A stretch of DNA of 64,000 nucleotides from Glomus cerebriforme (taxonomy: Eukaryota; Glomeromycota; Glomeromycetes; Glomerales; Glomeraceae): the NCBI GenBank assembly GCA_003550305.1, contig QKYT01000310.1, forward strand, positions 31,729 through 95,728, in the 5' to 3' direction. The translations under genes and the position numbers were made by a program. Positions 1 through 11,979 of this stretch are shown piece by piece; the stretch's first letter is position 1; each line of letters begins with the position of its first letter. Below the pieces are notes generated by a model. It did no database searches. It was not told the DNA's origin and was given only the letters and a program-made list of their open reading frames with translations.

Positions 1-480
1 GATATATATAGTCTAGGAGTATTATTATGGCAATTAACAAGTTGTTCATCACCTTTTGGTTTTGCGGAAATAAAAGATGATCATGCTAAAATTATATCAT
101 TACAACTTAGTATCCTTAGAGGTAAAAGAGAAAACCCTGTTTCACACACGAATAAAAAATTCGGTGAGCTTTTTCAAAGTAAGTGTATAACTTTTATTTT
201 GTAATATGAATTTTTTTTTGATATATATATTTTAAAAGTCACGTGAAAAAGTATAATCTAATCTTAATTTATTTAAATAGAATGTTGGGAACATGAACCA
301 GATAAAAGACCAGATATTCCTGAAGTAATTTCAGAACTTAATAGTATTAAATCTGAAAATAATAATGTATTAACTAATTTTAATTCTAAAGAAAGCGTAA
401 AAGCAAAAATTTTTGAAAACGAAGATTTTGACTTGTCAAATTGCGATGAAGATTGTGACTTGTCAAAAATCTTTAAGTAA
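1..480 (+). CDS. Protein kinase (TKL/RIP-like) C-terminal end, partial
   Basis: This is the last part of a protein kinase gene that starts before the window. Exon 1 (1-178) encodes the end of the C-lobe. It opens with DIYSLGVLLWQLTS, the subdomain IX segment with its conserved D and G and helix F. A GT-AG intron follows (179-280). Exon 2 (281-480) opens with CWEHEPDKRPDIPEVI, the subdomain XI block with the invariant R, and ends at a TAA at 478-480. The splice restores frame exactly (one base left over, 200 bases added). The tail after the kinase domain is short (about 50 residues), acidic and Asn/Ser-rich. The family is the large tyrosine-kinase-like set of glomeromycete fungi; the substrate is unknown. 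The N-lobe and catalytic loop lie outside the window, so activity cannot be judged. Confidence 0.9.
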
Positions 481-2185
481 TCGTTTGATTAATTTGCTTA
501 GCAATTTGTTATTTTATGATTGTCTATTTTTTTTTTATTTTTCGGGTTTTCTTTTGTTTTCGTTACACTTTTTTTTCGATTTTCTTTTAAATAGAGTATA
601 TATTTCACACGGACATTTATTTATTTCTATAATAAAATTCTTTTACGACTTATAAAAAAAATAATTGGTCTATTTATTTTAGTAACAACTTTGTGCGTCT
701 TATAAAAAGTTTCATTGCTTTGTAGTAGATATGTTACCGTAAATATATAAAATAAATTGAATTTCTTGAAATATGATCAAAGTTTGTTAAAAGATATAAA
801 AGTATCACAATTACAATAAATATTAAAGCAGATACACGATGATTTATTAAAATGCATTTAAATAACTGACGTAACCATATATGATTTTAAACATTCGATC
901 GATAAACAAAAAATAAGATATCAATTTTTATGAAATTTAAATAAATTTTCTTATATTTGTAAAAATCGTAAAAATCAGAAAAAGTTGATATTTTTATCGT
1001 TGCTGATTTCCCAACAGCAGATCCATCAAATACATGTTCATTCAATATCTCAATAATGAAATTTTTATTATTTTAGTGAGACATATCAAGTCCGGTCTTC
1101 AATTTATTATTGCTATAGTAGTTTTAAAAATCTTCCAACAGAAATGTTAAATTTGTGACAAGAAATTTTTATGAATCGCACGTTCTGCATCCATCAAATC
1201 ATTCTTTCTTAATATTGATATACGATAATATTACAATAATTTATTTACAAACAAATATACGAAATAAATAAAGAAAACCCATTTCTATTTAGAAAAAAAA
1301 GCTAAACGAACGAAATTCCAAAAAAAGATAAAATACGACCTCAAAAAAAAACGGTTATATGTATCCGCATACCGGAACAATTTGTAAGTTGCCATAATAA
1401 CACTCTTAGGCTATATATTTGATTTGGATTATACTGTATATAATACAATTATACTTGTGTATAATTTCTTTATTATGTAACCATGAAATCGACTCTACAA
1501 TTTCTTAATTGGCTTCTATTTAAAAGCCTCAGCATATTCAATAACAAGCGAATAATTTACTTCATCTAAAGTAAAAAAAAAAAAAAGATATGTAAAACAA
1601 CTGAAATACTTAAATAAAAAGTACTATAATATAGCAAAGTTTTATTTTAATTTTTAAATTTATATTAACTTTATTAATAATATACACATTATAATGTATT
1701 TTTTCTAATTTTATTCCTGTTTTTTTTTGTGTTCTCTAATTGCTGTCTAAACTGATAATTTTCTTTTTTACTTTTTCATCAGGAACTTATCATATGTTAT
1801 ATATCTCTTTATTAATTATATCATTTAAATAAATGGTGTCTATTAACATAATGTTAAGTTAGAGGAATTTGATCCTTTACATTCTTATTAAAAGATATAT
1901 AATTCAGTTATTTTGTTCTTAACTATATATTTTTTCATTATTTTGATTATTATCTTTATTTTATCTATTTCCTTAATTCTGTCATTATATACTTTATTAG
2001 AATATTTTAAATTTTATCTATTATATTATGCATGAACAAGATATGAACGATCATGAAATGTATGTGTTTTTTGTTTTCGGGTCTCATGTCCATAATCTTC
2101 TATACTTCGCAAATGTTTTCTTCACCAACTTCAGTAATCATCAATTTCAAAAGATTCTGCTTAGAACTAATTAGACTAATCTAAC
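481..2185. other. AT-rich intergenic region with a possible decayed exon
   Basis: Mostly homopolymer-rich sequence after the kinase stop. On the minus strand at about 960-1230 two short stretches read like coding sequence in different frames (for example FIIEILNEHVFDGSAVGKSA). They are broken by stops and I do not recognise the family. A palindromic ATACTGTATA motif lies near 1432. No other gene was seen. Confidence 0.4.
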
Positions 2186-3479
2186 TATTTTTATTTTTTA
2201 TTTTTTATTTTTATTTTAGCGTAGGTCGACTATATGAGAGATAATACTAAACTAGGTTAATACTGTAAATGAGCCCCCTAATGGAAGACTGTCTACACCT
2301 AAAAAAAAGGTTTTAGGCATGGCCACCTAACTTTTTATTTTATTTTTATTTTTATCGAACAACAAGGTAAGTTATATCTACTATAGTAAAAACTAAAGAA
2401 TAAAATATATGCTACTGTACACTACATCTACGTCTAGGCAAACCCTGACTGCTGGCTACCAAAAAAAGGTGGGAGCATTAGCTACGATTCTAAGATAAAG
2501 GGAATAAGGTAAACTCAGATCTATTTAAATGGTAAAACGAACTAAGATAGTAAAATTGTTCTATATTTCTAAGATATAATTGAGAAAAATAATTATAAAA
2601 ATCTCTATGAAGAAGCCAATTTCCCGGATGCAAGAAATTACTTGATACCCAAAGTAACCTAGTTGACCAATCGATCAGTTGTATCCAAAGGATTTGAAGA
2701 AGTCGAACGTTGAGAAGGCGTGAAGTTCGCGATAACATTTTTATCTCGTTTAAAAATGTTGAGCGTACGTTCCAAGTCTTTGTGTTTTTTTGCTCTGGGA
2801 GACCATATAATTTTAAATAGGTCAGTGATAAGAGATGAAACAAAATTGAGGAGGTGATTCTTATATTTTTTGTAAGAGCCAAAAATAGCATTAAAAAGAG
2901 TTGATAGTTCTTCAGGTATATATGAGTGGACTAATAATAGTAGAGGATGAGAGTCCGAAATTAAGGACGTATTAACGGGGGTGAATATAGGAGATGAATT
3001 AATCAAACGTGTAAGGGAACGAGTTTTGAATTCAGGGAAAAGTTGGTTCTGTACGATTTTATATAATTGGGAATTATATGATGCTAATAATTGATTTAGT
3101 TGCGCAGTATACGTCCTAAATACTCGTTGGAGTCTTGATCAGAGTTGCATAATGGACAGGTTAGCGGAACTGAGGGATAGAGGTTCGGATAATATTTTTG
3201 TTGAATAGTACCAGTAGCTAAGGAAAAATTTGCTGCTTTAATTTTGTTGCCATGGTAGGAGTTAAGTTTCAACTGTGACGGAGATGATCCGGAGTAAAAT
3301 GGAACCATTGTTGAGTTGCTCGAAAATCGATGCGATATTGGCGAGACATCCTCGTAATAAAAGGGATATTCGATTGAGCGAGAAATTGATTAAACAATTT
3401 TGCTTCTGATAAGGATTTACCCCATCGACATAAATTTTTGTCGATTATACCAGGTTGTTCCAAATGAGGAAGATGGGAT

Positions 3480-4400
3480 AGATCTGGGGTTGATAATGAT
3501 TGGGGCAGGTAATGAGCAACCTTGATTCGCAAGAGAATCGGCCATATCATGAGAGATATTATTAGAATGAGATTGAACTTTAACTAAAGAAATCAAAATA
3601 TTATTGTTACTAATATAGGAATCTAGAGTAAACCAAAGAAGATAATTATTTTGTTTTAATTTTTTTCTATATGATAATCATGAAACAATAAAAGAGTTAT
3701 AAGTATGAATAAAATTTGCAGAATCTGTGTTGATAGTAACTGAGGAATTTGGCGGTGTCGTTAAAATTGCAGTTAATATTGCCATAGTTTCAGCCTTAGT
3801 GGCATATATATATATATATATTGAAGGTAGGTGAGTGGTGCGTCCTGAAAAGTACGTGGTGTTAGCTGAGGCACGAGTTTCTATCCATCCAAAACTGATA
3901 CGACAGTCTTGTTTCGTTAAGGATTTGACTGAGCCATCTGTAAAAAAGTTAAATGAAGTGGTAGTTCTTTGATATAGCTTAATTTTGCTATTGTATCCGG
4001 GCATCCTATAAAACAGGATTTTATAAAGGGGTCTATGAGTAGGTCTGTAGTGGGCAAGGAAATATCAGGGATGTGATGGGTAGGAAGTGAGAAGTTTGGA
4101 TTGATGTCAGTGATAGGGGTAGGATTATATAAAATTGAAGTTTGTTTATAAAAATTAAAAGCTTTAACTCTTAAGGTATGATAAGGGTCCAAAGTAATAA
4201 TGTAATGTTTGTAAGTGATTTCATACGAAGAATAAGGTTGGTATTTTTTATCCCGAATTGCTACTCTATTGAGAAGATGTAATTGGGAAAGGAGCACGCA
4301 TTTTGGGCGAAGATCTCGATGAAAATATGTGTGTTTATTACAATTTGTACATGGAATGAAAACCGGAACGTATTGTTTGGGAGTTGTTGAAGTAACATCA
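3480..4400 (-). pseudogene. LINE zinc knuckle and RNase H domain (broken)
   Basis: At 4298-4351 the minus strand encodes CTNCNKHTYFHRDLRPKC, a Cys-x2-Cys plus His plus Cys nucleic-acid-binding knuckle. RNase H follows: FFTDGSV (first catalytic Asp, about 3930-3950), TKAETMAIL (catalytic Glu), NTDSANFIHTYNS (second Asp), and, in a shifted frame near 3540-3600, KVQSHSNN...DMADSLANQG (conserved His and last Asp). All four acidic residues can be recognised but not in one frame. A TA dinucleotide run at about 3806-3821 lies inside the domain and encodes an alternating Ile-Tyr insert just before the Glu motif. The domain would remove RNA from the cDNA hybrid. Confidence 0.75.
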
Positions 4401-4964
4401 ACTTGAGTCGGGGAATAAACCCAATGTTCTATATATGCCGTAGGGACTCAGTAGGAAGGATTATTGATTTCTATAATGCGCCCAAAAAAAGATATTTTTA
4501 NTTAGGGGATCCCAATAAGAGACCCATATTTTCTTTTTGGGTCGGAAATAAAATTGTGACTGATCATTGGGAATGGGATTATTAATAAGGGTTGTAATGT
4601 TGGGTAAGGTTAAAGGGGATAAAAGTTTTAAGTTGGGTCCATATGCACATTCGGATTCCAATTTTTTGTACCAATTGGGAATAGGTCCTTGGTGATTTAT
4701 AGCGTCCGTGTCTTGGTATGGAAGGAGATACGTACCATCTGGGGAAGTGACTTGGTCCGCGAAAAAATTCTTTTGGTGCGTAGTGATTGTAGATCATCTT
4801 TACTGAATTCTGGGAAGAATGAAATTATAGGTGTATTACCTTGAAGTATGTTAATATCACAGTTCACATGAATGGATATATAATGTGAAGCAAAAAGTTT
4901 GGAACATTTCGTGAAGTATGGTGTAAGAGAGGTAGGCGGAATAGATTTGTTTATAATAGTGTGA

Positions 4965-6200
4965 TCAGGGAATTGAGGGTACCAATAAAAATATAGTGTC
5001 TAAAATATTTTGTAACGCGATGGATTTTAGGTCCGGGTTATTAAGTAAACAATTAATGTTAGATAGATGTTTCTGTAATAGTATGGATTTTAGATTGTTT
5101 ATTGGTGGAAAAAGGGGATTATAAATAATAGTATTGTGTGTTGAAGTAGGAATTTTAAGAGTAGTTTTGAACAATTTTTTAATGGGAACGAATAAAGATT
5201 CACATAGTTCTTCGGATAGAACACTAGTTTGAAGAATGTATTCAAGTCTTGGAAGAAGAACTTTGTTGGTAAGGTACGTAAGGTGATGATGTAAGAGTGC
5301 TTTTCTTTTAAGGTTATGTGCAAATTCATTAATAATTTGTTTGACTTTGTTGATTGTAGGCGTTAGACTATTGTTACTATTGAAGTAAACGCCTAGGATA
5401 CGTTTACCTTGGCGGTTTGTTGCAGTAGTAATAGTGATGCTACGGTTGTTAATTGTGAATGGAATGGATTTGTCTTGATATTGACGAACGTTAGTCATAA
5501 CTTCGTATTTGTCCAGGATGTTGGCAAAGGAATAGAATTCATTGGATATGTTCAAATATGATTCTAGATGTTCTTTTGAATGCGCAAACCATGTCGTGTT
5601 ATCGAGATAACTGATGACTTTAAGATCAAAGTTTAAGGTGACGTCTGAGTCCGGGGATCGGATATCTTTGATTTTTTGTTTAGAGATGGTGAAGTTAATA
5701 TCTTGGGAATCATTGATTTTTTTGAACATTGGATCATAATATATAATCCAAAGTAACGGAAAGATTATCTCTCCTTGGTCGATTCCTTGTAAAACGGAAA
5801 AGGGAGATGAAAGTCCTTTTGGTAAGATAATTTTGTTCATTCTGTTAGTGAATAAACGGATAATGAGGTTAATGATGGAATTTGGTATTTTAAGTCTAGT
5901 GAGGGCCAGTCGGAGAAGGGAAACGTTAACACGATCGTAGGCCTTGCTTAAATCTTGAATACAATCCAAAGAGGAGATTTTTGGATGTTGCATTGTTCAA
6001 TGACGTGGTTAATCATTTGAATAGGTTCAAAAGTAGATTGGCCTTGAAGACCAGCTCGGTTATTAATAGGGTTCGTAGATAAAATATTATTTAATCTGGT
6101 CGAGATGATTTTAACAAAAATTTTTCTTAAAGTTTCTAAAAGAATTATTGGTCGGATATTATTAAGAAGACCATTAAAGGCTTTGGATTTAGGAATTGGG
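4965..6200 (-). pseudogene. LINE reverse transcriptase domain (broken)
   Basis: The longest open piece (4965-5993) contains DLSKAYDRV (catalytic motif A with its Asp), GIDQGEIIFPLLW (motif B) and YLDNTTWFA (motif C) in the usual order. Motif C should read YxDD. Here the second Asp codon is Asn (about 5600-5611), which removes a metal ligand. The N-terminal RT portion lies upstream in another frame, so at least one indel near 5990 breaks the protein. The enzyme would have copied the element's RNA at the nicked target. In this copy it is dead. The motif order and the GLDQGE/GIDQGE block place it among fungal LINEs with an RNase H domain. Confidence 0.85.
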
Positions 6201-6394
6201 AAAGAATAGCGTGCGATCAGGCTGTGGGGTAAATTTGATGTTGAAGAATATTATTATAAAATTTAATTATTAATAATTTAAGTGAATTGTGTGCGTGTTT
6301 GATGTCTTCGTATTGTATCTAAATGTAAATTTAAATATAAATATTAATTTACTTACTATTTACATAAATAAATGTAGAATAATCAAATATTTAC

Positions 6395-6535
6395 CTTAAA
6401 ATCAATGCCATGAGGATGATAAGAATGCTTATTAAACATTGTTTCCAATAATTCAAAATTAACATTAGATGGAATTGTTAGGAATCGATGATTTTTTTCT
6501 TTAGGCTTCCAATTAGTACAACCAATAAACTTTTT
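6395..6535 (-). pseudogene. Orphan exon, unknown transposon-like protein
   Basis: The minus strand reads about 46 clean codons (KFIGCTNWKPKEKNHRFLTI and on to HSYHPHGIDFK) ending at a GTAAAT donor near 6394. The W-K-P-K-E-K...H-R-F-L-T-I pattern recalls a protein class common in glomeromycete repeats. That is recollection, not a search result. A 9-base A-run upstream breaks the frame with the only nearby ATG. No downstream exon was found, because the LINE borders it at 6241. Confidence 0.4.
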
Positions 6536-6579
6536 TTTTGATATAATTGTACCATATATTTATAAATATTAATTTATAA

Positions 6580-7140
6580 ATTTCAGACTTCAGCTTCTTT
6601 CAAAATTTTCTTTTCATATTTATGATGGTATCATTGCAACTCCAATTCATATTATTTCTGCTGCTGTAATAACTGCTTTTCACTTTGCTTCATCATTTGC
6701 TAGAGTTACAGTTTAGTATTCTTGTTATTACTGTTGTTGCTATTGGAGTTGCTCCTCCAACTTCCTATTTGTAGTATTGCAAAGTTTGTTACATTTCACT
6801 TTCCTTCATTACTTTCTTATTTCCTCCAGGCTCCAACACCTCCTTCACCCTGGTCAATCCACTTCTTCTCTTTCTTAGCATGATTCCCACATACCAGTTT
6901 GTAGTATCTTCTTCTTCAAGTGTCATTAGAGGAAGCACTATTGTTGTCTTCATCTCTCTCAATAGAATTACCATTATTCATACCATATTTTCTTCTAATA
7001 TTGCATTGAAATCCCCTCCAAAATCATCATTGAAATCACCAATATTTTCGAATCATGAAGCAATTAATGTGTTTTATTCATCAAAGATGAACTCTGACAT
7101 CATATCAGTGTCAGAGTGGCTGCTCCATTTACTGTAAAAT
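6580..7140 (-). pseudogene. Decayed Gln-rich coiled-coil gene, unknown
   Basis: The minus strand shows protein-like pieces in alternating frames: KWSSHSDTDMMSEFIFDE near 7110, an acidic GDFNDDFGGDFNAILEE stretch near 7020, KKEKKWIDQGEGGVGAWRK near 6860, then SEKQLLQQQK...HHKYEKKILKEAE near 6610-6690. The last part looks like a heptad coiled coil. Stops and frameshifts interrupt it throughout. The composition resembles the DNA-binding partner protein of Harbinger-type elements, but this is only an impression. Confidence 0.3.
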
Positions 7141-8279
7141 TTAGCAAGTGGATTGCTTTTCCAGATGTCTCTTTGGGTCTCTCTTAGTTTGTACCATCTT
7201 TGAAATAATAAAATTTTTCAAGAAAGAAAAATATTTTAAAAAAAATTTTCTAGCAAGAAGAGAAATACTTTTGTTGCTTTTCTATTTTTTACATTTTGCA
7301 CTTATTTATATGAAATATATCTAACTGATCTCCCATTTTTTTTTAATTTTTAAAATTTTTCTATTACCAATCTTCTTCAATCCTATAATTTGTATTTTTT
7401 CTATATATTAACCTCACTGCTCGAATTTGACCTTGTGCTGATCACACAGGTCATACATTTGTTATTACTATGTTCCAGACTTCTGCTCATATCCTTCCAA
7501 TGATAGCAATTCTTGAGTTATAACTCAATTATTAGAGGTGTGATAAGTGGAAAGATTAAATTAATTAATTAAAATAAATGATTCAAACTGTTTTTCCTTA
7601 TAGATTTTTAAACGATTTTCATGCATGACATTTTTAGCTAAGCATCGCTCCATAGTTCGAATTTATATACATTATCTTCTAATGCATGAATATAATAAGA
7701 TCCAATCGCATGCTACTAGAATTTTTCCTTATTTTTGTTAATAAGTTAAATATTGTTTCATTTTAATGCTAATTTTAATGAAAATTTTATTGGTTACGTG
7801 CTTATAAAAATTTTTGTAGTTAAAAATAGATCAGTCAAACAATTAGTTATGGGACAAATCTAATAACATATGAAAAGTTAGCTATTGAGCTGGGGAACCT
7901 ACTCAAAGTAAATTTATCCAGCCTTTAATTAATAAGATTTAAAACGTAGGATACTGCACCTTATTTGCTTATTTGTTATTTTAGAGCATTACTAACATTC
8001 CTATCTTTTTGATGAACATAAAAAGATGTTTTTATTATTTTTTAAACTTTTAGACTAAATTAGATTTCATCCTAAATAGTTCTTTTGTAATTTCTGTTAA
8101 AATACCAGTACAATGAAAAAATAATAGAACGATATTAATTTAGGAATATTTTGACTTAAACTATGGAAACAAGGAAAACTTGGAAACTTTAGAAATAAAT
8201 ATCAGTAATTTTTGTGAAACTTCCCTTATACTGCTTAATTGCATGATTTTTTTAGTTCAGTTTTTAACTCCTAAACAAT
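7141..8279. other. AT-rich intergenic region
   Basis: I see no gene, repeat array or structured element here. The sequence is poly-A/T-rich with many stops in all frames. Confidence 0.6.
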
Positions 8280-8700
8280 TCACCTCTTCACGCTCTTCTT
8301 CATCTGAACAAGAAAATCGGTCCTTATTGACAAATTTTTGCTAAAAAAAAATGATTTAATTCAATTATTTAACATTCACGTAAAGTTTAATTAAAACTTA
8401 CAAGATTTTTAATTATTTTAGGCTTAATGATGCCCTCGTTCATTTGGATTACTTGGTTGTCACAACTTGTTGAGCGTCTAATTATGTTCTTTAATTCATT
8501 CTGTAACACGTTTGATGGCAAATGCTTTACTTTCAAGTAAATCATTGTATTCTTTTTCAATAATTGTTACCTTTTTACCAATCTATAAACACTTTTGCGA
8601 CCAAAATTATCTTCCATTCAAATACTACCCCTTCATGAACTAACTTTCAACCACTCATTAGCTATCCAGATCACCATAAACATCCTCCCCGGAATTCGTC
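8280..8700 (-). pseudogene. Decayed coiled-coil coding remnant, unknown
   Basis: The minus strand carries helical, charged fragments: KKVTIIEKEYNDLLESKAFA near 8540-8590 and, in another frame, LQNELKNIIRRSTSCDNQVI near 8450-8510. Stops break both. The composition contrasts with the flanking low-complexity DNA, so this is probably a dead exon. The family is not recognised. Confidence 0.3.
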
Positions 8701-9204
8701 CTGAATGTTTGGACAATTTTTGTGTCTGTGCCCAAAATATTCACAAATAGGGAAAATTTTTGGTTGGCCAGTTTCATACATAAATTTGTTTACATTATTC
8801 TATGCCACCCTTTATTATTCAAAAATTATAATAATTGTGCGTTTAATCTCTTTTTTTCATAATAATAAAAGCTTTAGAATAGGAAAATACTAGTATAAAT
8901 AATTATCATCATTTGAGATATGTTGAAAACACTCAACAAAAGAGAAAAAATTGTAAAGAATACTAGAATTTCTTTAGCAAATCCACCCATATACTTTTGA
9001 TTAATGCAGCACGTTCCAGATAAAAAGTTTTGTCAAATCAAAGTTTATTGAAGTTTTTCCCATTAGAGAAGTATTGTCCAATTTTTATATAATGCAATTT
9101 TGGTATTATTTATTGTTAAGGTGAATAAAAACGATCAATTGTAATTCTGTTATGATATTAATCAGTAAATTTTTGCTAGATTTAATATACAGTATATTTC
9201 AAAA

Positions 9205-10195
9205 AAAAACTATAACCATATCACGTGAAATTTTTTATCTTTTTAATAATTAGTTCACAACGTTGCTTCATTGAACCCTTACGATTTCTGTATATTCCTC
9301 ATCTCTACAACTTTTTTTCGAGATTCAATATCTCTGATTGTTGCGTAATTTGACATTATTTGTAAAGACTCGTTTACTCGCGTTAAATTCTCATTTTTTG
9401 GCATTCTACTCTTAACAATTGCCCGTCAATTGGATTTAGGTCAGGGCTATTTGAAGGCCAGTCCATAACTTCTGGGACATTGTTTAGGAGAAATTCTTTG
9501 GGAATGCAGCTAGCGCAACTAGTATGCTTAGGGTTATTGTTTTTTGAAATCGCCAATCATCACCAAGCATTTCATTGATCTGTGGCACATGGATTTCAAC
9601 GTAAAATTTTGCATTCATTATAAAATAAACTTGTCCTAATATGCAAAATCCACCCCATGCAAAAATTTTTGTCCTATCTTTTGGCATTGATGAGTGAATT
9701 GGTTGTTTTCCTTATACAATGTTGCACAGTATTCCGGAAGAGTTGAAAGGCCGTTTCACTTGAAAATAAGGTCCGACTCCAACAATCATTAAGGTATTTT
9801 TGTGCCCATTCAACACGGGTTTGCCTATGGGAAGCAGTTAGCATTGGAGTGGCCCTTGGGAAAGCTTTTTTGTATTCATGAGTTAGTTTTAGTTTTTTAT
9901 ACTTGTCCGATGGGAAAACCAATTGTTCTTTTTTTTTGATAATATGGTTATATAAATATGATGTGGTTGTAGATTGATGCGAAATTTGTGACGTCAATAA
10001 TAACTTTATAGACGTGGCTTGATCTTTGTTTAATCTTAGTTTAACGCACACATCTATAACTTAGATTACGAAGTCAGTTGAAGAATCATTATTAATACTC
10101 AATGTGTGCCGATTTGTACTTAATAATATGGACTTAAGTAACCTCATGTTGTACGTTTTTAGGTAGTCCCATCATTTTGCAAGATTTTTTTTATC
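9205..10195 (-). pseudogene. Tc1/mariner-type transposase, inactive
   Basis: The minus strand preserves the outline of a Tc1/IS630 transposase. A helix-turn-helix part lies near 9960-10190, followed by RVEWAQKYLND and LFSSETAFQLF (normally FSDE), then FAWGGFCILG, then, after a frameshift near 9537, NNNPKHTS (normally QDNDPKHTS), then DWPSNSPDLNPI, and a C-terminal SMKQRCELIIKK just before a TGA near 9222. The first catalytic Asp has become Ser and the second has become Asn. Several stops and indels split the frame. The family moves DNA by cut and paste at TA sites. This copy cannot be active. I could not define terminal inverted repeats with confidence. The hAT remnant follows within 100 bp. 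Confidence 0.85.
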
Positions 10196-10260
10196 CTCTA
10201 TAGAGGTAATAAGGGATTTTTCTCAACTTTATCATAGAGACATAGACTGTACAAAAGATA

Positions 10261-10730
10261 CTAGGTGAAACAAACCGAGTTATTTTTTCTGGGTAAATTA
10301 TTTATTGAACGAATAGTTTCTGGATCTGAGGTACACTTTTTTTGAGATATTAGATCTGTTCCATCAGAAAATACTCGCTCCACTGGAACACTCGTTCCTA
10401 TTTTAAAATAATAGTAAAATTAATATAATTTATTACGTTAATTACTAAATCTTGATAAATTAAAAATTGAAATATACCAGGTCTTGCCATTTTTGATAAA
10501 TTTGGAAATTGATTTTCACGAATCTAATAAGAAAATTTAATTTAATATTTAAATATAAAATTTTTTATTATAATAATATCATTTATTTACCTTCCAAAAT
10601 GTTAATTCGTAATCCGCAGAACTTATTCAGTAGCTTTCTTTGGCGCAATTGGTTGGTTATTCATGTTAAAATTCATCTGGGTAATTGTTTTGTTGTCATT
10701 TTGTACTGGAGTGAATCTACTCATATACTG
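10261..10730 (-). pseudogene. hAT transposase C-terminal exons (dimerisation domain)
   Basis: Three exons can be spliced on the minus strand. Exon x (about 10591-10630) gives ADYELTFWK. Exon y (10478-10523) gives IRENQFPNLSKMARP. Exon z (10261-10397) begins GTSVPVERVFSDGTDLISQ and ends at a TAG at 10261-10263. Both introns are GT-AG (10398-10477 and about 10524-10590) and keep frame. The LSKMAR...TSVPVERVFSDG block is the hallmark C-terminal dimerisation domain of hAT transposases. The loop between MAR and TSVP is shorter than usual. Upstream, readable sequence (ITQMNFNMNNQPIAPKKATE) is broken by a stop. The catalytic core is missing. Confidence 0.8.
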
Positions 10731-11628
10731 TAGATGACATCGTATATGGAAAAATTGATGAGATAAAAAAAAGAAAATTATTTTCCTAACTTGTAATCAA
10801 AATTTCGTAAGATCATCTGGTGTAAATTTCTTGTGAATGTGTCGTATTTTATTTCTTAAATGCATGCATTTCCTTTCGAAAAATTTTCGTTGTACTGTAT
10901 ATATGTGATTTTAAAATGATAATGAAGGCTTCGCATTTAAATTGAGCAACATTGGAAATTTTGCCACGTTATAACATCAAAGCCGAATTGCTGTGCAAAT
11001 TGCTGTACAGAACCACAGCCACCAAATCAGTTTACAATACACTTTTATTTTGATTAGTGATTTGATTATCTAAAATAAAGATTTCTTTTTAATAAATCTA
11101 GAGGTTTTAATTAAAAAAACCATTTCATATGAAAAATTTGAATATTTGCAAAAGAATGTCGGTAAATTATGATTCATAAAGAATTATCGCAATGTGATAA
11201 TCAATATGCGATCCGAAAGTATTTAGTTAATTTTATTGACTTCTGAAGACTATTATTGTAACTCATTATTTACGCATAAATTTTATTAACGAAATGATGA
11301 CGTCTCTTGGCTATGATATCATTTTTATAAGTGATTTTTTCCATATATTATTTCCAAATTTATCCACCATTTAATCAGCTATAGAAATTTACTCTTTTAC
11401 ATGAAAAAAATAAAACTAAATTAAGTAATACATTGCATATTATAACTACATAATAAATTCTCATGACACATCTTTTGTAAATTTTACAAAATATAATAAA
11501 ATTAATGTATAAAAGCCCTTCCTTTTCAATTTCTTTCTTATTTATATTAATAACATTATTTTTGGCTTTTTATTAAAACATAGAACTCTTTTAATTCTTT
11601 TTTTTTAAAAAAAAATGTTTCTTAAATT
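10731..11628. other. AT-rich intergenic region
   Basis: No gene was recognised. ATACTGTA-type motifs occur near 10725 and 10892. Confidence 0.6.
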
Positions 11629-11750
11629 CCCCCTTTAACTTCCTTATACTGTATATGAGGTCTTCCTCTATCAGGCAAGGAAAAACCAGTCAGCAGATAG
11701 TCGAGTCTCTCCTAACTGGCCGTTTTGTTTAGACTAGGATTCCTTCTTCA
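11629..11750 (+). repeat. LINE leader monomer, single copy
   Basis: This stretch, beginning ACTTCCTTATACTGTATATG (11639-11658) and continuing through CAGGCAAGGAAAAACCAGTC and CTCCTAACTGGCCG, is the reverse complement of the tandem units at about 26786-27006 and 63150-63370. Those two carry the units upstream of decayed LINE coding sequence on the minus strand. Here the unit is on the plus strand, followed by an RT scrap in the same sense, so it probably marks the 5' end of an internally deleted LINE copy. Confidence 0.75.
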
Positions 11751-11979
11751 TTTCCTTATATACTTTATTGATTACTTTAATTATGAACTCATGTAATACC
11801 GGCGCTCATACAGCAGATAGATATAGAAATCAAAATTTCTTTTTGAAATTCATTGAATCTCCATTTTGGCATAAGCAAAGCTTTATAACTCAGTCAGTAA
11901 ACAGTTGAAAAAGATATAAAACCAAAAAAAAAAAAAATAGTAAAGCTGATAATACTAGCAGAGTAAATGACATAATAAC

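Larger units (their letters stand above)
2186..6241 (-). mobile_element. LINE (non-LTR retrotransposon), 5'-truncated and decayed
   Basis: On the minus strand this reads, in order: the end of the RT fingers (RPIILLETLRKIF and GLQGQSTFEP, about 6020-6190), the RT palm (4965-5993), a linker, a Cys/His knuckle (4298-4351), an RNase H domain (about 3500-3960) and a C-terminal Cys motif (CPLCNSDQD, about 3125-3150). It ends in a TTTTA-rich stretch at 2186-2219, which is an AAAAT-type 3' tail on the element strand. There is no endonuclease and no 5' RT, as expected for target-primed truncation. Frameshifts separate the segments (one sits near 5990), and stops are present. A single ambiguous base lies at 4501. 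I could not identify a clean target-site duplication. Confidence 0.85.

Noticed and set aside
413..655. 80-codon plus frame overlapping the kinase 3' end
   Set aside because: It overlaps the kinase's last exon in another frame and continues into T-rich DNA; composition is Phe/Leu noise.
2490..3006. Overlapping minus frames at the 3' end of the LINE
   Set aside because: They are pieces of the LINE C-terminal region in different frames, already covered by the element.
7640..7670. GTTCGAATTT as a tRNA B box
   Set aside because: No A box or acceptor stem could be built around it. No tRNA gene was found anywhere in the window.
10509..10733. 74-codon plus frame
   Set aside because: It is antisense to the hAT exons, which explain the sequence much better.
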